Part shown: positions 1 to 6,130 of the stretch, in pieces
How the letters are laid out: every line of letters starts with the position of its first letter
Numbering within the stretch: position 1 is the stretch's first letter
DNA from: Ruminococcaceae bacterium UBA866
Lineage (GTDB): Bacteria > Bacillota > Clostridia > Oscillospirales > Ruminococcaceae
Assembly: GCA_002295325.1 (NCBI GenBank)
Contig: DBGA01000041.1
Span: forward strand, 31,290 to 38,231
Direction of reading: 5' to 3'
Length of the DNA: 6,942 bases
The notes under the pieces: generated by a model
Told to the model about the DNA's origin: nothing
What the model saw: the letters and a program-made list of their open reading frames with translations, nothing else
Database searches by the model: none
Program-made: the position numbers and the translations under genes

Positions 1-944
1 GGCGAGCTATCTTGTATCACAATATTATAGATTTTTGGCGAATTATTGTATGTGTCACCGCTCTTATTATAAAAATACACCTTCATAACGCATAATCCAG
101 CCTCAGTTGCCTTTACTGTCAATGCACGGGTGCCCTCTCTGCTACCTTCGTTTGGAGCTGGAAGCATAGTTCCGGGTTTATAAATTGACGTTGAATTGTC
201 GATATTTATATTTACTTTGCCACTATACGCATTATCAAATTCAATTTTTATGTTTTCTGCTTTTCCAAGACCTGTTCCATATTGTAATTCTCCGGTAAAT
301 TTAAATGGCTCTTTTCCCTCATATCCATCAAAAACGCCCTCATTTACGTCCATTTTCCCTGGAACAGCTGTAATATCCTTTGATTCTACGACACCGTTCT
401 TTCCAATATAAGAATAAATAGGTTTTAGCTTAGGATATGTACCTGTTCCTAAAATCGTGATAGGAATTTTAGCTATAATTGTGGACGTTACCGTATCCCC
501 ACCCACGCCATAGCTTACAGTCGCAACTAGGCTACCTATAATATTTTCAAGCTTAGGATAAGGGGTAACAAGCCATTTCGCATCAGCTGCATCACCGCTG
601 AATTTTATAGCATTGGCATCCTCAGGTTTGTCAGGATTCCATTTCCAATCAATCTTAAAGCCGTTTTTATTGTTATAACGTCTTTCAGTATGTATAACAT
701 CAAATCTGTTGCTAATAGTATGTTGGGTATCACCGGTTTTTAACTTTACGAAGTCATCAAAGTTAGCTGCTGCTCCAATATCGGTTGCAATAGTATCAAT
801 CGCTTTTTTCTTGCTAATAACGGTTAGTTGCAAGTCACCTAAAGTCTGCAACGCAAAGGTAAGCTCAAATTTAGAATCTTTAAGCATTAATTCTGGGAAA
901 GCAGCGTTTAATTTAAGTTCAATTTTCCTGCCGTCCTTTGTTAT
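1..944 (-). pseudogene. Same-frame continuation of the secreted protein gene after a premature stop (3' part, cut by window edge)
   Basis: Directly after the TAA at 945-947, the same minus-strand reading frame runs open for 314 codons to the left edge. The translation looks like real extracellular protein. It is rich in beta-prone, Thr/Asn/Gly/Lys-containing stretches, with segments such as ITKDGRKIELKLNA, FKIDWKWNPDKPEDANAIKF, SLVATVSYGVGGDTVTS and ALTVKATEAGLCVMKVYFYN. These resemble Ig-like or cell-surface sandwich domains, but I cannot name a family. The first in-frame ATG (885-887) has no ribosome site, and no signal peptide follows it, so an independent gene is unlikely. The simplest reading is the C-terminal part of the protein that starts at 1595, cut off by one nonsense codon. 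The 3' end lies outside the window. Alternatives are a sequencing error at the stop codon or readthrough. Confidence 0.7.
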
Positions 945-1595
945 TTAAATGGTAATATTATCCTTATCACGTTTTTTAAATGTAGCAATTCCGCCCTTAA
1001 ATTCGCTTAAGCCACCATCGGCATCTACTGGAGCAAAAGAAAGATATCCCCCTTTTGGGTCGGTTTGATCTTCAGATACGGTCAAGATTAATTTACTTGA
1101 TTCAGTAATCGAAATATCTCTGTTATTGAGCACGTCAGCTTCTAACGCCACAGTTTTTGCCAGCTTTTTACTTGGGTCAGCTGGGTCTTGAACAATACAC
1201 CTTGCTACACCCGTATCACTCTTTGTAAGAAATGCGCTGAAAACCGGCTCTACTGTATAAAGGGTCATTGAGCTTACACCTTCATCCAGCGGTATGGCTG
1301 TAATGTTACCTTCAGGCGTAACTGTGATAGGTGATGCATCCTCTGAAACACCCTTTACTTTAAAGGGTGGATTTAGATATTTATAGTTTGGGGGCATATT
1401 GGTTGCGGTTTTTATTGTCTCTCCCTCAAGAAGGGTGGCAGTACGATCCTCAACTTTTGAGTTGTTATCTATAAATTTTACATAATATTGGCTAGCTGCA
1501 TCAACCGATTGTGGTGAAAATAGCAATGACGTTGAAACGGTGGCAGCGGCTATAGTAAAAGCACAAACCCTCTGTAAAACCTTTTTAATTTTCAT
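945..1595 (-). CDS. Secreted, probably surface-associated protein of unknown family, N-terminal part ending at a premature TAA
   Basis: This encodes 216 residues beginning with a clear Sec signal peptide: basic MKIKK...R, a hydrophobic stretch (about residues 11-27) and an Ala-rich site near SVDA|AS, giving cleavage around residue 33-34. The mature part has no further membrane segment, is hydrophilic and looks beta-rich, as in Ig-like or surface-layer-type exoproteins. I do not recognise the family. The ATG at 1595 is supported by the signal peptide starting there and by AAAGGAACAGG just upstream. The protein ends at ...DKDNITI with TAA, but the frame continues open for 314 more codons, so this is probably the N-terminal part of a protein of more than 530 residues. 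If translated as is, it would be exported as a truncated, unanchored fragment. TAA also ends the patatin, ATPase and permease genes here, so it is an ordinary stop in this genome. Confidence 0.75.
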   Translation of the reverse strand: MKIKKVLQRVCAFTIAAATVSTSLLFSPQSVDAASQYYVKFIDNNSKVEDRTATLLEGETIKTATNMPPNYKYLNPPFKVKGVSEDASPITVTPEGNITAIPLDEGVSSMTLYTVEPVFSAFLTKSDTGVARCIVQDPADPSKKLAKTVALEADVLNNRDISITESSKLILTVSEDQTDPKGGYLSFAPVDADGGLSEFKGGIATFKKRDKDNITI

Positions 1596-1690
1596 ATATA
1601 CCTGTTCCTTTCACAGTCCAGGGGACACACCCCGTATTTTACATATAACAGTATGTGGCTGTATTTTTAAATCTGATAGCATAACGATAC
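1596..1690 (-). other. Leader of the secreted protein gene, with small alternative hairpins
   Basis: This is the stretch between the likely transcription start and the ATG at 1595. On the coding strand it contains GGGG-TGTGT-CCCC (1633-1621) and an overlapping GTCC-CCT-GGAC (about 1627-1617). They share bases, so the two short stems cannot form together. They sit 25-35 bases before the start codon. The stems are only 4 bp and I match them to no known riboswitch. No coding sequence or tract of Ts is seen here. Confidence 0.3.
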
Positions 1691-1696
1691 AAACCC

Positions 1697-1725
1697 TATA
1701 TATCATTTCGACAGTTTTCTTAAAA
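1697..1725 (-). promoter_or_regulatory. Candidate sigma-A promoter of the secreted protein gene
   Basis: The coding strand has an extended -10 element, TG-A-TATATA (1705-1697), with a weak -35, TTTTAA (1725-1720), 17 bases upstream. This would start transcription near 1690 and give a leader of about 95 bases. A/T-rich sequence makes chance matches common. The gene could also be read from the methyltransferase promoter, because no convincing terminator lies between the two genes. Confidence 0.35.
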
Positions 1726-1738
1726 AATCAATACTAAT

Positions 1739-2356
1739 TCAGCCTATTTTTTGACATCTAAATAAAAATAAAGAATAATTAATTGTTTGCTCCTGCAACT
1801 GTTTTTTTCCTGCAAATACAGTCTTACTAGAAATATTAATTAAATTATTTGATTTTAAAAGTTCTTCTAGCTTGCCACGATTAAAACCATTATGTCCAAT
1901 GAAATCTTTCTCTTGTTTGTGAAAGTTACCATTTTCTTCATCTAAATCTACAATAATTAAATATCCACCCGGTTTTAACATATTATATAATTGTTCAATC
2001 ATTTCATTAGTATCAGTAATATGATGAAAAACCATTGAACTATAAATAACATCAAATTTATTGTGAAATATGCTTTTATTTAACATATCCACATTGCCTA
2101 TAGATACGTTATTTGTTTGCAATTCCTGAATTTTCGTTTCTACTATTTTTAGCATTTCTTTGGAACTATCAATACATGTAACTTGCTTAAATCTGCTAGA
2201 TAACTCAAAAGCTATAAGCCCAGTTCCACATCCCAATTCCAATCCACAATATGTAGTTGTATCAGGCAAACTCTCAACTATTTCATGTGCTAAAATCTTA
2301 GCACGTTCTATTCTTAATTGTGTATCCCATTTTGAGGCAACTTCATCAAAATACAT
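1739..2356 (-). CDS. Class I SAM-dependent methyltransferase (stand-alone, small-molecule type)
   Basis: This 205-residue protein has the Rossmann methyltransferase motifs in order. Motif I is LELGCGTG (39-46), which binds S-adenosylmethionine. The acidic end of strand 2 is in VTCID (D63), and a second acidic loop is GNVD (D90). FDVIYSSMVFHHI (101-113) and LKPGGYLIIVDL (127-138) complete the core. The C-terminal pattern DLDEENGNFH...DFIGHNGFNR is one I recall from single-domain clostridial methyltransferases with substrate unknown. The ATG at 2356 is chosen because AGAGAG lies about 7 bases upstream. An in-frame TTG at 2398 would add 14 residues, but it has no ribosome site and lies at or before the predicted transcription start. 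The gene is visibly more A/T-rich than hcp. It follows the phospholipase gene by 83 bases and probably has its own promoter. The substrate cannot be told from sequence. Confidence 0.9.
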   Translation of the reverse strand: MYFDEVASKWDTQLRIERAKILAHEIVESLPDTTTYCGLELGCGTGLIAFELSSRFKQVTCIDSSKEMLKIVETKIQELQTNNVSIGNVDMLNKSIFHNKFDVIYSSMVFHHITDTNEMIEQLYNMLKPGGYLIIVDLDEENGNFHKQEKDFIGHNGFNRGKLEELLKSNNLINISSKTVFAGKKQLQEQTINYSLFLFRCQKIG

Positions 2357-2399
2357 TTTATATCTCTCTTTCGTAAAATAAATACATTTTATAACCAAT

Positions 2400-2428
2400 A
2401 TAATACCATAAATAAGGAAATAGATAAA
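2400..2428 (-). promoter_or_regulatory. Candidate promoter of the methyltransferase gene (extended -10)
   Basis: TG-G-TATTAT (2408-2400) matches an extended -10 box, with a weak -35, TTTATC (2428-2423), 17 bases upstream. Transcription would begin near 2393, leaving a leader of about 37 bases before the ATG at 2356. The -35 falls inside the inverted repeat at 2420-2447. Confidence 0.4.
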
Positions 2429-2447
2429 TACAAATGTATTTATCTAT
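2420..2447. repeat. 12-bp perfect inverted repeat over the phospholipase stop codon and methyltransferase -35
   Basis: The arms ATAGATAAATAC and GTATTTATCTAT are perfect complements around a four-base AAAT loop. The repeat covers the TAA of the phospholipase gene (2442-2440) and the -35 region of the methyltransferase gene. As RNA it is a weak, A/T-only-type hairpin, and it is followed on the minus strand by TTCCTTATTT, not a clean T tract, so it is a poor terminator. As DNA it is a plausible operator. Which role applies is inference. Confidence 0.6.
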
Positions 2448-3438
2448 AATAACTTCTATAAACCTTTTTCCATTTTTGAAAATCCCAATTACTTAGGAAT
2501 TTTTCAGCCGCTATTACACCATTATCGAAAAGATAAGCACTTTCTAGTTTGTCTATACCAAAATCTGTTGAACTTATATTTTTACATTCCCCATACATTT
2601 TAACAGTTGTTGGAATTGGTATCGTACGCTGAAAATCTCCTTTTAATCCCGATATGTGTTGCTTATCATAGGAGTCTAAGGAGGTTGAAATAATTGATTT
2701 TATATATTCGACGATATCCATTTTTTTAGACAATTCGCAAGTAGTAGGCTTATCTTCGCAATCTCCAACAAACTTGAACCCAAAAGTAGGATATTGAGGG
2801 TTCATTGTTCCGTCATCTAAAATCCAAATTGGATAATTACTGAGAAGTCCTCCATCAACTATAAAATGTTCAATCCCCTCTTTATCCTTTAAACGGAATG
2901 GCTCATAAAATATCGGAATGCTCATACTCATTCTAACAGCTTTCGCTATGCTATATGTATCAGGGTCAATTCCAAAATTTCTTAAATCTCCCGGTAGCAC
3001 CAAAAGCTTTTTCTCGGTTAAATCAGAGGCAGTGACCTGCAATTTATAGATGAATTTTTGTGATACAGGATTGTCAATTTTTATATCTCCAAATGTTACT
3101 TTGCCTTTTCTTAACAAGAGGTTATTGAGCCATTTTTCAAAATAATCTGCACTATAAATACCAAACTCAAACACAATACTAAGTACCTTTCCCGTTGTTC
3201 CAAAATGGTCTAATAAGTCTTTTTGCTTAAATTTTAAATAATCTAATTTTTCCATTTCCTCTTTTATTTCATCACAGGTATATCCAACCGACAACAGTGA
3301 TGCCACAATAGCACCAGCTGATGAGCCCGTTAAATTAATAAACTGATATCCTGCCTTTTCAAATGCACAAGCAGCGCCAACATGCCCAATTCCACGGACT
3401 CCACCACCCTCAAATGTTGCATTGCATTTCAAATTCAA
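2440..3438 (-). CDS. Patatin-like phospholipase (acyl hydrolase)
   Basis: This 332-residue protein carries the patatin signatures. The glycine-rich oxyanion loop is EGGGVRGIGH (residues 10-19). The nucleophile elbow is GSSAG (38-42), with Ser40. The catalytic aspartate is in DGGLLSNYP (Asp195), and SMSIPIFYEP lies between them as in the family. Ser and Asp form a dyad that hydrolyses acyl esters of phospholipids. There is no signal peptide or membrane segment, so it is likely cytosolic or peripheral to the inner face of the membrane. The start is set at a TTG (3438) because GAGG of AGAGGTGAG lies 8 bases upstream. A GTG three codons earlier (3447) overlaps that ribosome site and is less likely. 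It has its own promoter and lies downstream of the hcp terminator. No nucleotidyltransferase or other partner of a patatin-based immune system is nearby. The physiological substrate is unknown. Confidence 0.9.
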   Translation of the reverse strand: MNLKCNATFEGGGVRGIGHVGAACAFEKAGYQFINLTGSSAGAIVASLLSVGYTCDEIKEEMEKLDYLKFKQKDLLDHFGTTGKVLSIVFEFGIYSADYFEKWLNNLLLRKGKVTFGDIKIDNPVSQKFIYKLQVTASDLTEKKLLVLPGDLRNFGIDPDTYSIAKAVRMSMSIPIFYEPFRLKDKEGIEHFIVDGGLLSNYPIWILDDGTMNPQYPTFGFKFVGDCEDKPTTCELSKKMDIVEYIKSIISTSLDSYDKQHISGLKGDFQRTIPIPTTVKMYGECKNISSTDFGIDKLESAYLFDNGVIAAEKFLSNWDFQKWKKVYRSYYR

Positions 3439-3488
3439 TCTTCTCACCTCTATTCATTATATGAATAAAAGCTTAGAGGGTTAACGAT

Positions 3489-3517
3489 AGTATACTAATC
3501 CAGCTTTATGTTGTAAA
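3489..3517 (-). promoter_or_regulatory. Promoter of the phospholipase gene
   Basis: TTTACA (3517-3512) and TATACT (3494-3489) are separated by exactly 17 bases, a good sigma-A match with one mismatch to consensus in each box. The predicted start near 3482 gives a leader of about 44 bases to the TTG start. A small IR (TATTCAT-TAT-ATGAATA, 3451-3467) sits in that leader just before the ribosome site. Confidence 0.65.
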
Positions 3518-3520
3518 GCT
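3502..3520. repeat. Inverted repeat over the phospholipase -35 box (possible operator)
   Basis: AGCTTTA and TAAAGCT are perfect 7-bp arms around TGTTG. The right arm as drawn on the plus strand contains the -35 hexamer of the phospholipase promoter. A dimeric repressor bound here would block RNA polymerase. No regulator gene is visible in the window, so the role is inference. Confidence 0.4.
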
Positions 3521-3530
3521 CTAACACAAA

Positions 3531-3566
3531 AATTCACACCCTAAGTAAAAACTTAGGGTGTGAATT
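3531..3566 (-). terminator. Intrinsic terminator of hcp
   Basis: A perfect 16-bp stem (AATTCACACCCTAAGT with ACTTAGGGTGTGAATT) closes a four-base loop. On the minus strand the run continues TTTTTGTGTT immediately after the stem. It begins about 54 bases past the hcp stop codon and ends before the phospholipase promoter boxes, so it separates the two transcription units. The stem plus T tract is a textbook Rho-independent terminator. Confidence 0.9.
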
Positions 3567-3620
3567 GTATCTAATTTAAAATTAGTAGGATATTTAATTG
3601 TATCAAGGAATAAGCCAATA

Positions 3621-5171
3621 CTACCCTAAGATTTTCTTCAAATCTGCTTCTGGTGTAGAAATAGGTGTCAAATTAAATTTTTCTACAAGTACATTTAAAA
3701 TGTTTGGTGAAAGGAATGCAGGTAAAGTTGGACCGATTAGGATATTATTTATTCCCAAAGCGAGTAGTGTTAGCAAAATGCAAACTGCCTTTTGCTCATA
3801 CCATGATAGTACAAGTGTCAAAGGTAAGTCATTCACACCACACTCAAACGCTTCTGATAGAGCAACTGCAACTTTGATTGCACTGTAGGCATCGTTACAT
3901 TGTCCCATATCCATAATGCGTGGTAGCCCGCCGATTTCTCCCAAATCAAGGTCATTGAAACGATATTTGCCACAAGCAAGGGTTAAAATAATAGTATCAT
4001 CCGGAGTCTGTTTTACAAAATCAGTATAGTAGTTTCTACCAGTAGCAGCACCATCACAACCACCTACTAAGAAAAAGTGCTTAATCGCTCCAGATTTTAC
4101 AGCGTCAACAACTGTACCCGCCACTGATAAAACCGTGCCATGAGCAAATCCTGTTGTTAGGGTACTGCCCCCGTTAATTCCTGTCATCTTATGCTCTTCA
4201 TTATACCCACCAAGTTCTAACGCTTTTTCAATTACAGAAGTAAAGTCTTTTTTATCATCAATGTGTATCATATTCGGGTAAGAAACAACAGATGTTGTAA
4301 AAATACGGTCAGAATAGTTTTCACGCACTGGCATGATACAGTTTGTTGTAAATAAAACCGGTGCAGGAATACTCTCAAATTCCTTTTGTTGATTTTGCCA
4401 AGCTGTACCAAAATTACCTTTAAGATGTGGATATTCTTTTAGTTTTGGGTAGCCATGGGCTGGGAGCATTTCAGAGTGGGTGTAAATGTTAATTCCTTTG
4501 TCCTTTGTTTGCTCTAATAATAGTTTCAAATCATGTAAATCATGACCAGATACTACAATAAATGGACCTTTTTCAATATTACAGCTTACGCTTGTTGGTG
4601 TTGGATTTCCGTATGTAGATGTGTTTGCACTATCTAAAAGTTCCATGCATTTCAGATTTACATCTCCTGTTTCCATAGTAAGGGCAAGCAATTCATCAGC
4701 TGATAGATTCTCAGCCATAGCAGATAACGCTTTATAGAAAAAGCTATTAACTTCTTCGCTAGTTTTTCCTAAAATGTATGCATGGTGTGCATAAGCTGCC
4801 ATTCCACGAATTCCAAATAAAATAAGGGATTTAAGTGAACGGCTATCCTCGTTCTCACCCCAAAGTTCATTCATATCCAGCTCATCTGTTGATTGAAATA
4901 GCGCTCTTTCTTTGTCTACTTCGTCACACAGCTTGTCCAAAGTATCATTGTTGAAATTAACATTAGTAACTGTTGTAAAAAGTCCATCTATAAGCAACTT
5001 ATCTGTACTTTTTGTTGCCTTACCTTTAGCAGCCTTTGCAAGTGCAATTAGTTTTCCAGTTAGCCTATCTTGAAAATTTGCAGTATCGGCTTTCTTTCCA
5101 CAGACTCCACTAACAGTACAACCTGTACCTTTTGCTGTTTGTTGGCATTGAAAACAAAACATATCTGACAT
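3621..5171 (-). CDS. hcp: Hybrid cluster protein (hydroxylamine reductase / prismane protein), class I
   Basis: This 516-residue iron-sulfur protein acts in the cytoplasm of anaerobes. Members reduce hydroxylamine in vitro, and nitric oxide reduction and protein S-nitrosylation are reported for the family. Its N-terminal cysteines C6, C9, C18 and C24 (Cx2Cx8Cx5C) fit the class I form, which binds a cubane cluster. All seven hybrid-cluster ligands are visible: H210 (SGHDLH), E234 (HSEM), C278 (TTNC), C372 (GGCDG, the expected persulfide cysteine), C400 (ACGKYRFN), C425 (GQCND) and E459 (WYEQ). The Desulfovibrio protein, as I recall it, is about 550 residues, and its ligands fall at a nearly constant offset of 34 from these, so the shortening lies in the N-terminal helical region between C24 and H210. 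The ATG at 5171 is preceded by AGGAGG at ideal spacing. No NADH:Hcp oxidoreductase gene (hcr) adjoins it, as is usual in strict anaerobes. The gene is closed by its own terminator. Confidence 0.97.
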   Translation of the reverse strand: MSDMFCFQCQQTAKGTGCTVSGVCGKKADTANFQDRLTGKLIALAKAAKGKATKSTDKLLIDGLFTTVTNVNFNNDTLDKLCDEVDKERALFQSTDELDMNELWGENEDSRSLKSLILFGIRGMAAYAHHAYILGKTSEEVNSFFYKALSAMAENLSADELLALTMETGDVNLKCMELLDSANTSTYGNPTPTSVSCNIEKGPFIVVSGHDLHDLKLLLEQTKDKGINIYTHSEMLPAHGYPKLKEYPHLKGNFGTAWQNQQKEFESIPAPVLFTTNCIMPVRENYSDRIFTTSVVSYPNMIHIDDKKDFTSVIEKALELGGYNEEHKMTGINGGSTLTTGFAHGTVLSVAGTVVDAVKSGAIKHFFLVGGCDGAATGRNYYTDFVKQTPDDTIILTLACGKYRFNDLDLGEIGGLPRIMDMGQCNDAYSAIKVAVALSEAFECGVNDLPLTLVLSWYEQKAVCILLTLLALGINNILIGPTLPAFLSPNILNVLVEKFNLTPISTPEADLKKILG

Positions 5172-5177
5172 AATATT

Positions 5178-5183
5178 TCCTCC
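5178..5183 (-). promoter_or_regulatory. hcp: Ribosome binding site of hcp
   Basis: AGGAGG stands 7 bases before the ATG at 5171, a full match to the anti-Shine-Dalgarno core. It fixes the start at this ATG rather than the in-frame Met four codons on (MSDM). Confidence 0.85.
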
Positions 5184-5191
5184 TAAAATTC

Positions 5192-5197
5192 ATTATA
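5192..5197 (-). promoter_or_regulatory. hcp: Candidate -10 box of hcp (activator-type promoter)
   Basis: TATAAT is a consensus -10, predicting a start near 5185 and a leader of about 14 bases. No good -35 is found at 16-18 bases upstream (the sequence there is ATACAC-like). That fits a promoter that needs an activator. The centre of the large palindrome lies about 72 bases upstream of this start, close to the -71.5 position used by class I CRP/FNR-type activators. Confidence 0.45.
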
Positions 5198-5234
5198 ATT
5201 TTTATGCGCTTAATGTGTATCTAATATACAACAA

Positions 5235-5280
5235 AAATAAATATATGTATGTTGCATTTGCAACATACATATATTTATTT
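5235..5280. repeat. 46-bp near-perfect palindrome between the ABC ATPase gene and hcp
   Basis: Two 22-base arms (5235-5256 and 5259-5280) are exact complements around a TT centre. The core is GTTGC-ATTT-GCAAC, a 5-4-5 inverted repeat, flanked by ATGTAT/ATACAT and then A/T-only sequence. On the minus strand it is followed by further Ts and then GTTGT, so it could end ABC-transporter transcription as an intrinsic terminator. Its core also has the form of a CRP/FNR-family operator suited to hcp control. Both roles may hold; neither is proven by sequence. Confidence 0.75.
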
Positions 5281-5335
5281 AAAAACTTATTTCTATTAGT
5301 TGTAAAATTGTTAAGTAACCAACAAAAATAAAAAA

Positions 5336-6130
5336 TTATCCTAACAAAATCCTGTCATTGTCTAAAGCTTTTTTTGCATTTTCTTTAAACTTTTCTAAAA
5401 TGATTGGCACTGTCATTCCAACTCGTTCATCTCCAGATATATCAAGAACTATTTTTCCAGAATCCATCATTATTGTGCGTGTTCCTAGTGCCAGTGCGCT
5501 AGAAATGTTATGGGTAATCATCATACAGGTAATTTTATTTTCTTTTACAATTTTTTCTGTTAACGATAAAACCTTTTCTACTGTTGCAGGATCCAGTGCC
5601 GCTGTATGCTCATCTAAAAGCAGTAATTTGGGTGTTACAAGGGTTGCCATTAAAAGTGTTAAAGCTTGTCTTTGACCACCAGAAAGTAAGCCAACTTTGC
5701 TATCCAGTCTGTCTTCAAGACCTAAGCCTAACCCACTTAATTTATCTTTAAAATATTCTCTATCTTTTGCTGTAACACGAGTAAAGCTACCCCCTTTTTT
5801 TGCACGCAAATAAGCAAGAGCAAGATTTTCTTCGATTGTCATATTAGGAGCAGTACCTTTTAGTGGGTCTTGGAACATACGACCTATTTCCTTAGAGCGT
5901 TTATACTCTGGCTTAAAGGTTATGTCTTCCCCATCTAAAATTACACTTCCAGTATCTACATAAAAAGTGCCAGCAATACTATTGAACAATGTGGATTTTC
6001 CAGCGCCATTACCTCCAATTATAGTAACAAATTCTTCTGGGTTTAACGAGAGGTTAAAATTTTCTAGTGCTTTCTTCTCATCTATTGTGCAAGCCCCAAA
6101 GGTTTTAGAAATATTATTTAGTTTTAACAT
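5336..6130 (-). CDS. ABC transporter ATP-binding protein, COG1101 type (TrpXYZ-like uptake system)
   Basis: This 264-residue ATPase drives import by the permease encoded just upstream. It has Walker A GGNGAGKST (39-47), a Q-loop Gln87 (MFQDP), the signature LSGGQRQ (149-155), Walker B LLLLDEH (169-175) with catalytic Glu174, a D-loop ALDP (178-181) and switch His207 (ITHN). All are intact, so it should be active. The GTAPNMTIEENL and LLLLDEHTAALDP segments are characteristic of the subfamily paired with COG4120 permeases and ABC_sub_bind lipoproteins. Some of these are linked to tryptophan or tyrosine uptake through T-box regulation. The substrate here is unproven. The ATG at 6130 has AGGAA about 7 bases upstream. 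Its start overlaps the permease 3' end by 17 bp, indicating translational coupling. No hcp-related partner function is evident. Confidence 0.93.
   Translation of the reverse strand: MLKLNNISKTFGACTIDEKKALENFNLSLNPEEFVTIIGGNGAGKSTLFNSIAGTFYVDTGSVILDGEDITFKPEYKRSKEIGRMFQDPLKGTAPNMTIEENLALAYLRAKKGGSFTRVTAKDREYFKDKLSGLGLGLEDRLDSKVGLLSGGQRQALTLLMATLVTPKLLLLDEHTAALDPATVEKVLSLTEKIVKENKITCMMITHNISSALALGTRTIMMDSGKIVLDISGDERVGMTVPIILEKFKENAKKALDNDRILLG

Noticed and set aside
945..947. Stop codon reassignment or programmed readthrough as an explanation of the interrupted gene
   Set aside because: TAA ends three other conserved genes in the window at the expected place, and no recoding hairpin is evident after the stop. 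A nonsense change or base error is simpler.
709..948. Plus-strand open frame of 79 codons near the premature stop
   Set aside because: The minus strand here is a long open frame continuous with the secreted protein gene. The plus-strand frame has no supporting signals.
1739..2356. Methyltransferase as a DNA-modifying (restriction-modification) enzyme
   Set aside because: It lacks the DPPY/NPPY or PCQ catalytic motifs of DNA methyltransferases, has the LKPGG small-molecule type core, and has no restriction enzyme neighbour.
2440..3438. Patatin phospholipase as the effector of a CBASS-type anti-phage system
   Set aside because: No cyclic-nucleotide synthase (CD-NTase), ubiquitin-like partner genes or other defence genes lie next to it. 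The neighbours are hcp and a stand-alone methyltransferase with separate promoters.
3571..3585. Small inverted repeat CTAAT-N5-ATTAG just after the hcp stop
   Set aside because: Five-bp A/T arms are expected by chance in this sequence, and the strong 16-bp terminator nearby already explains the end of the transcript.
3598..3888. 96-codon plus-strand open frame over the 3' end of hcp
   Set aside because: It is antisense to the conserved C-terminal part of hcp with no promoter or ribosome site, so it is a shadow frame.
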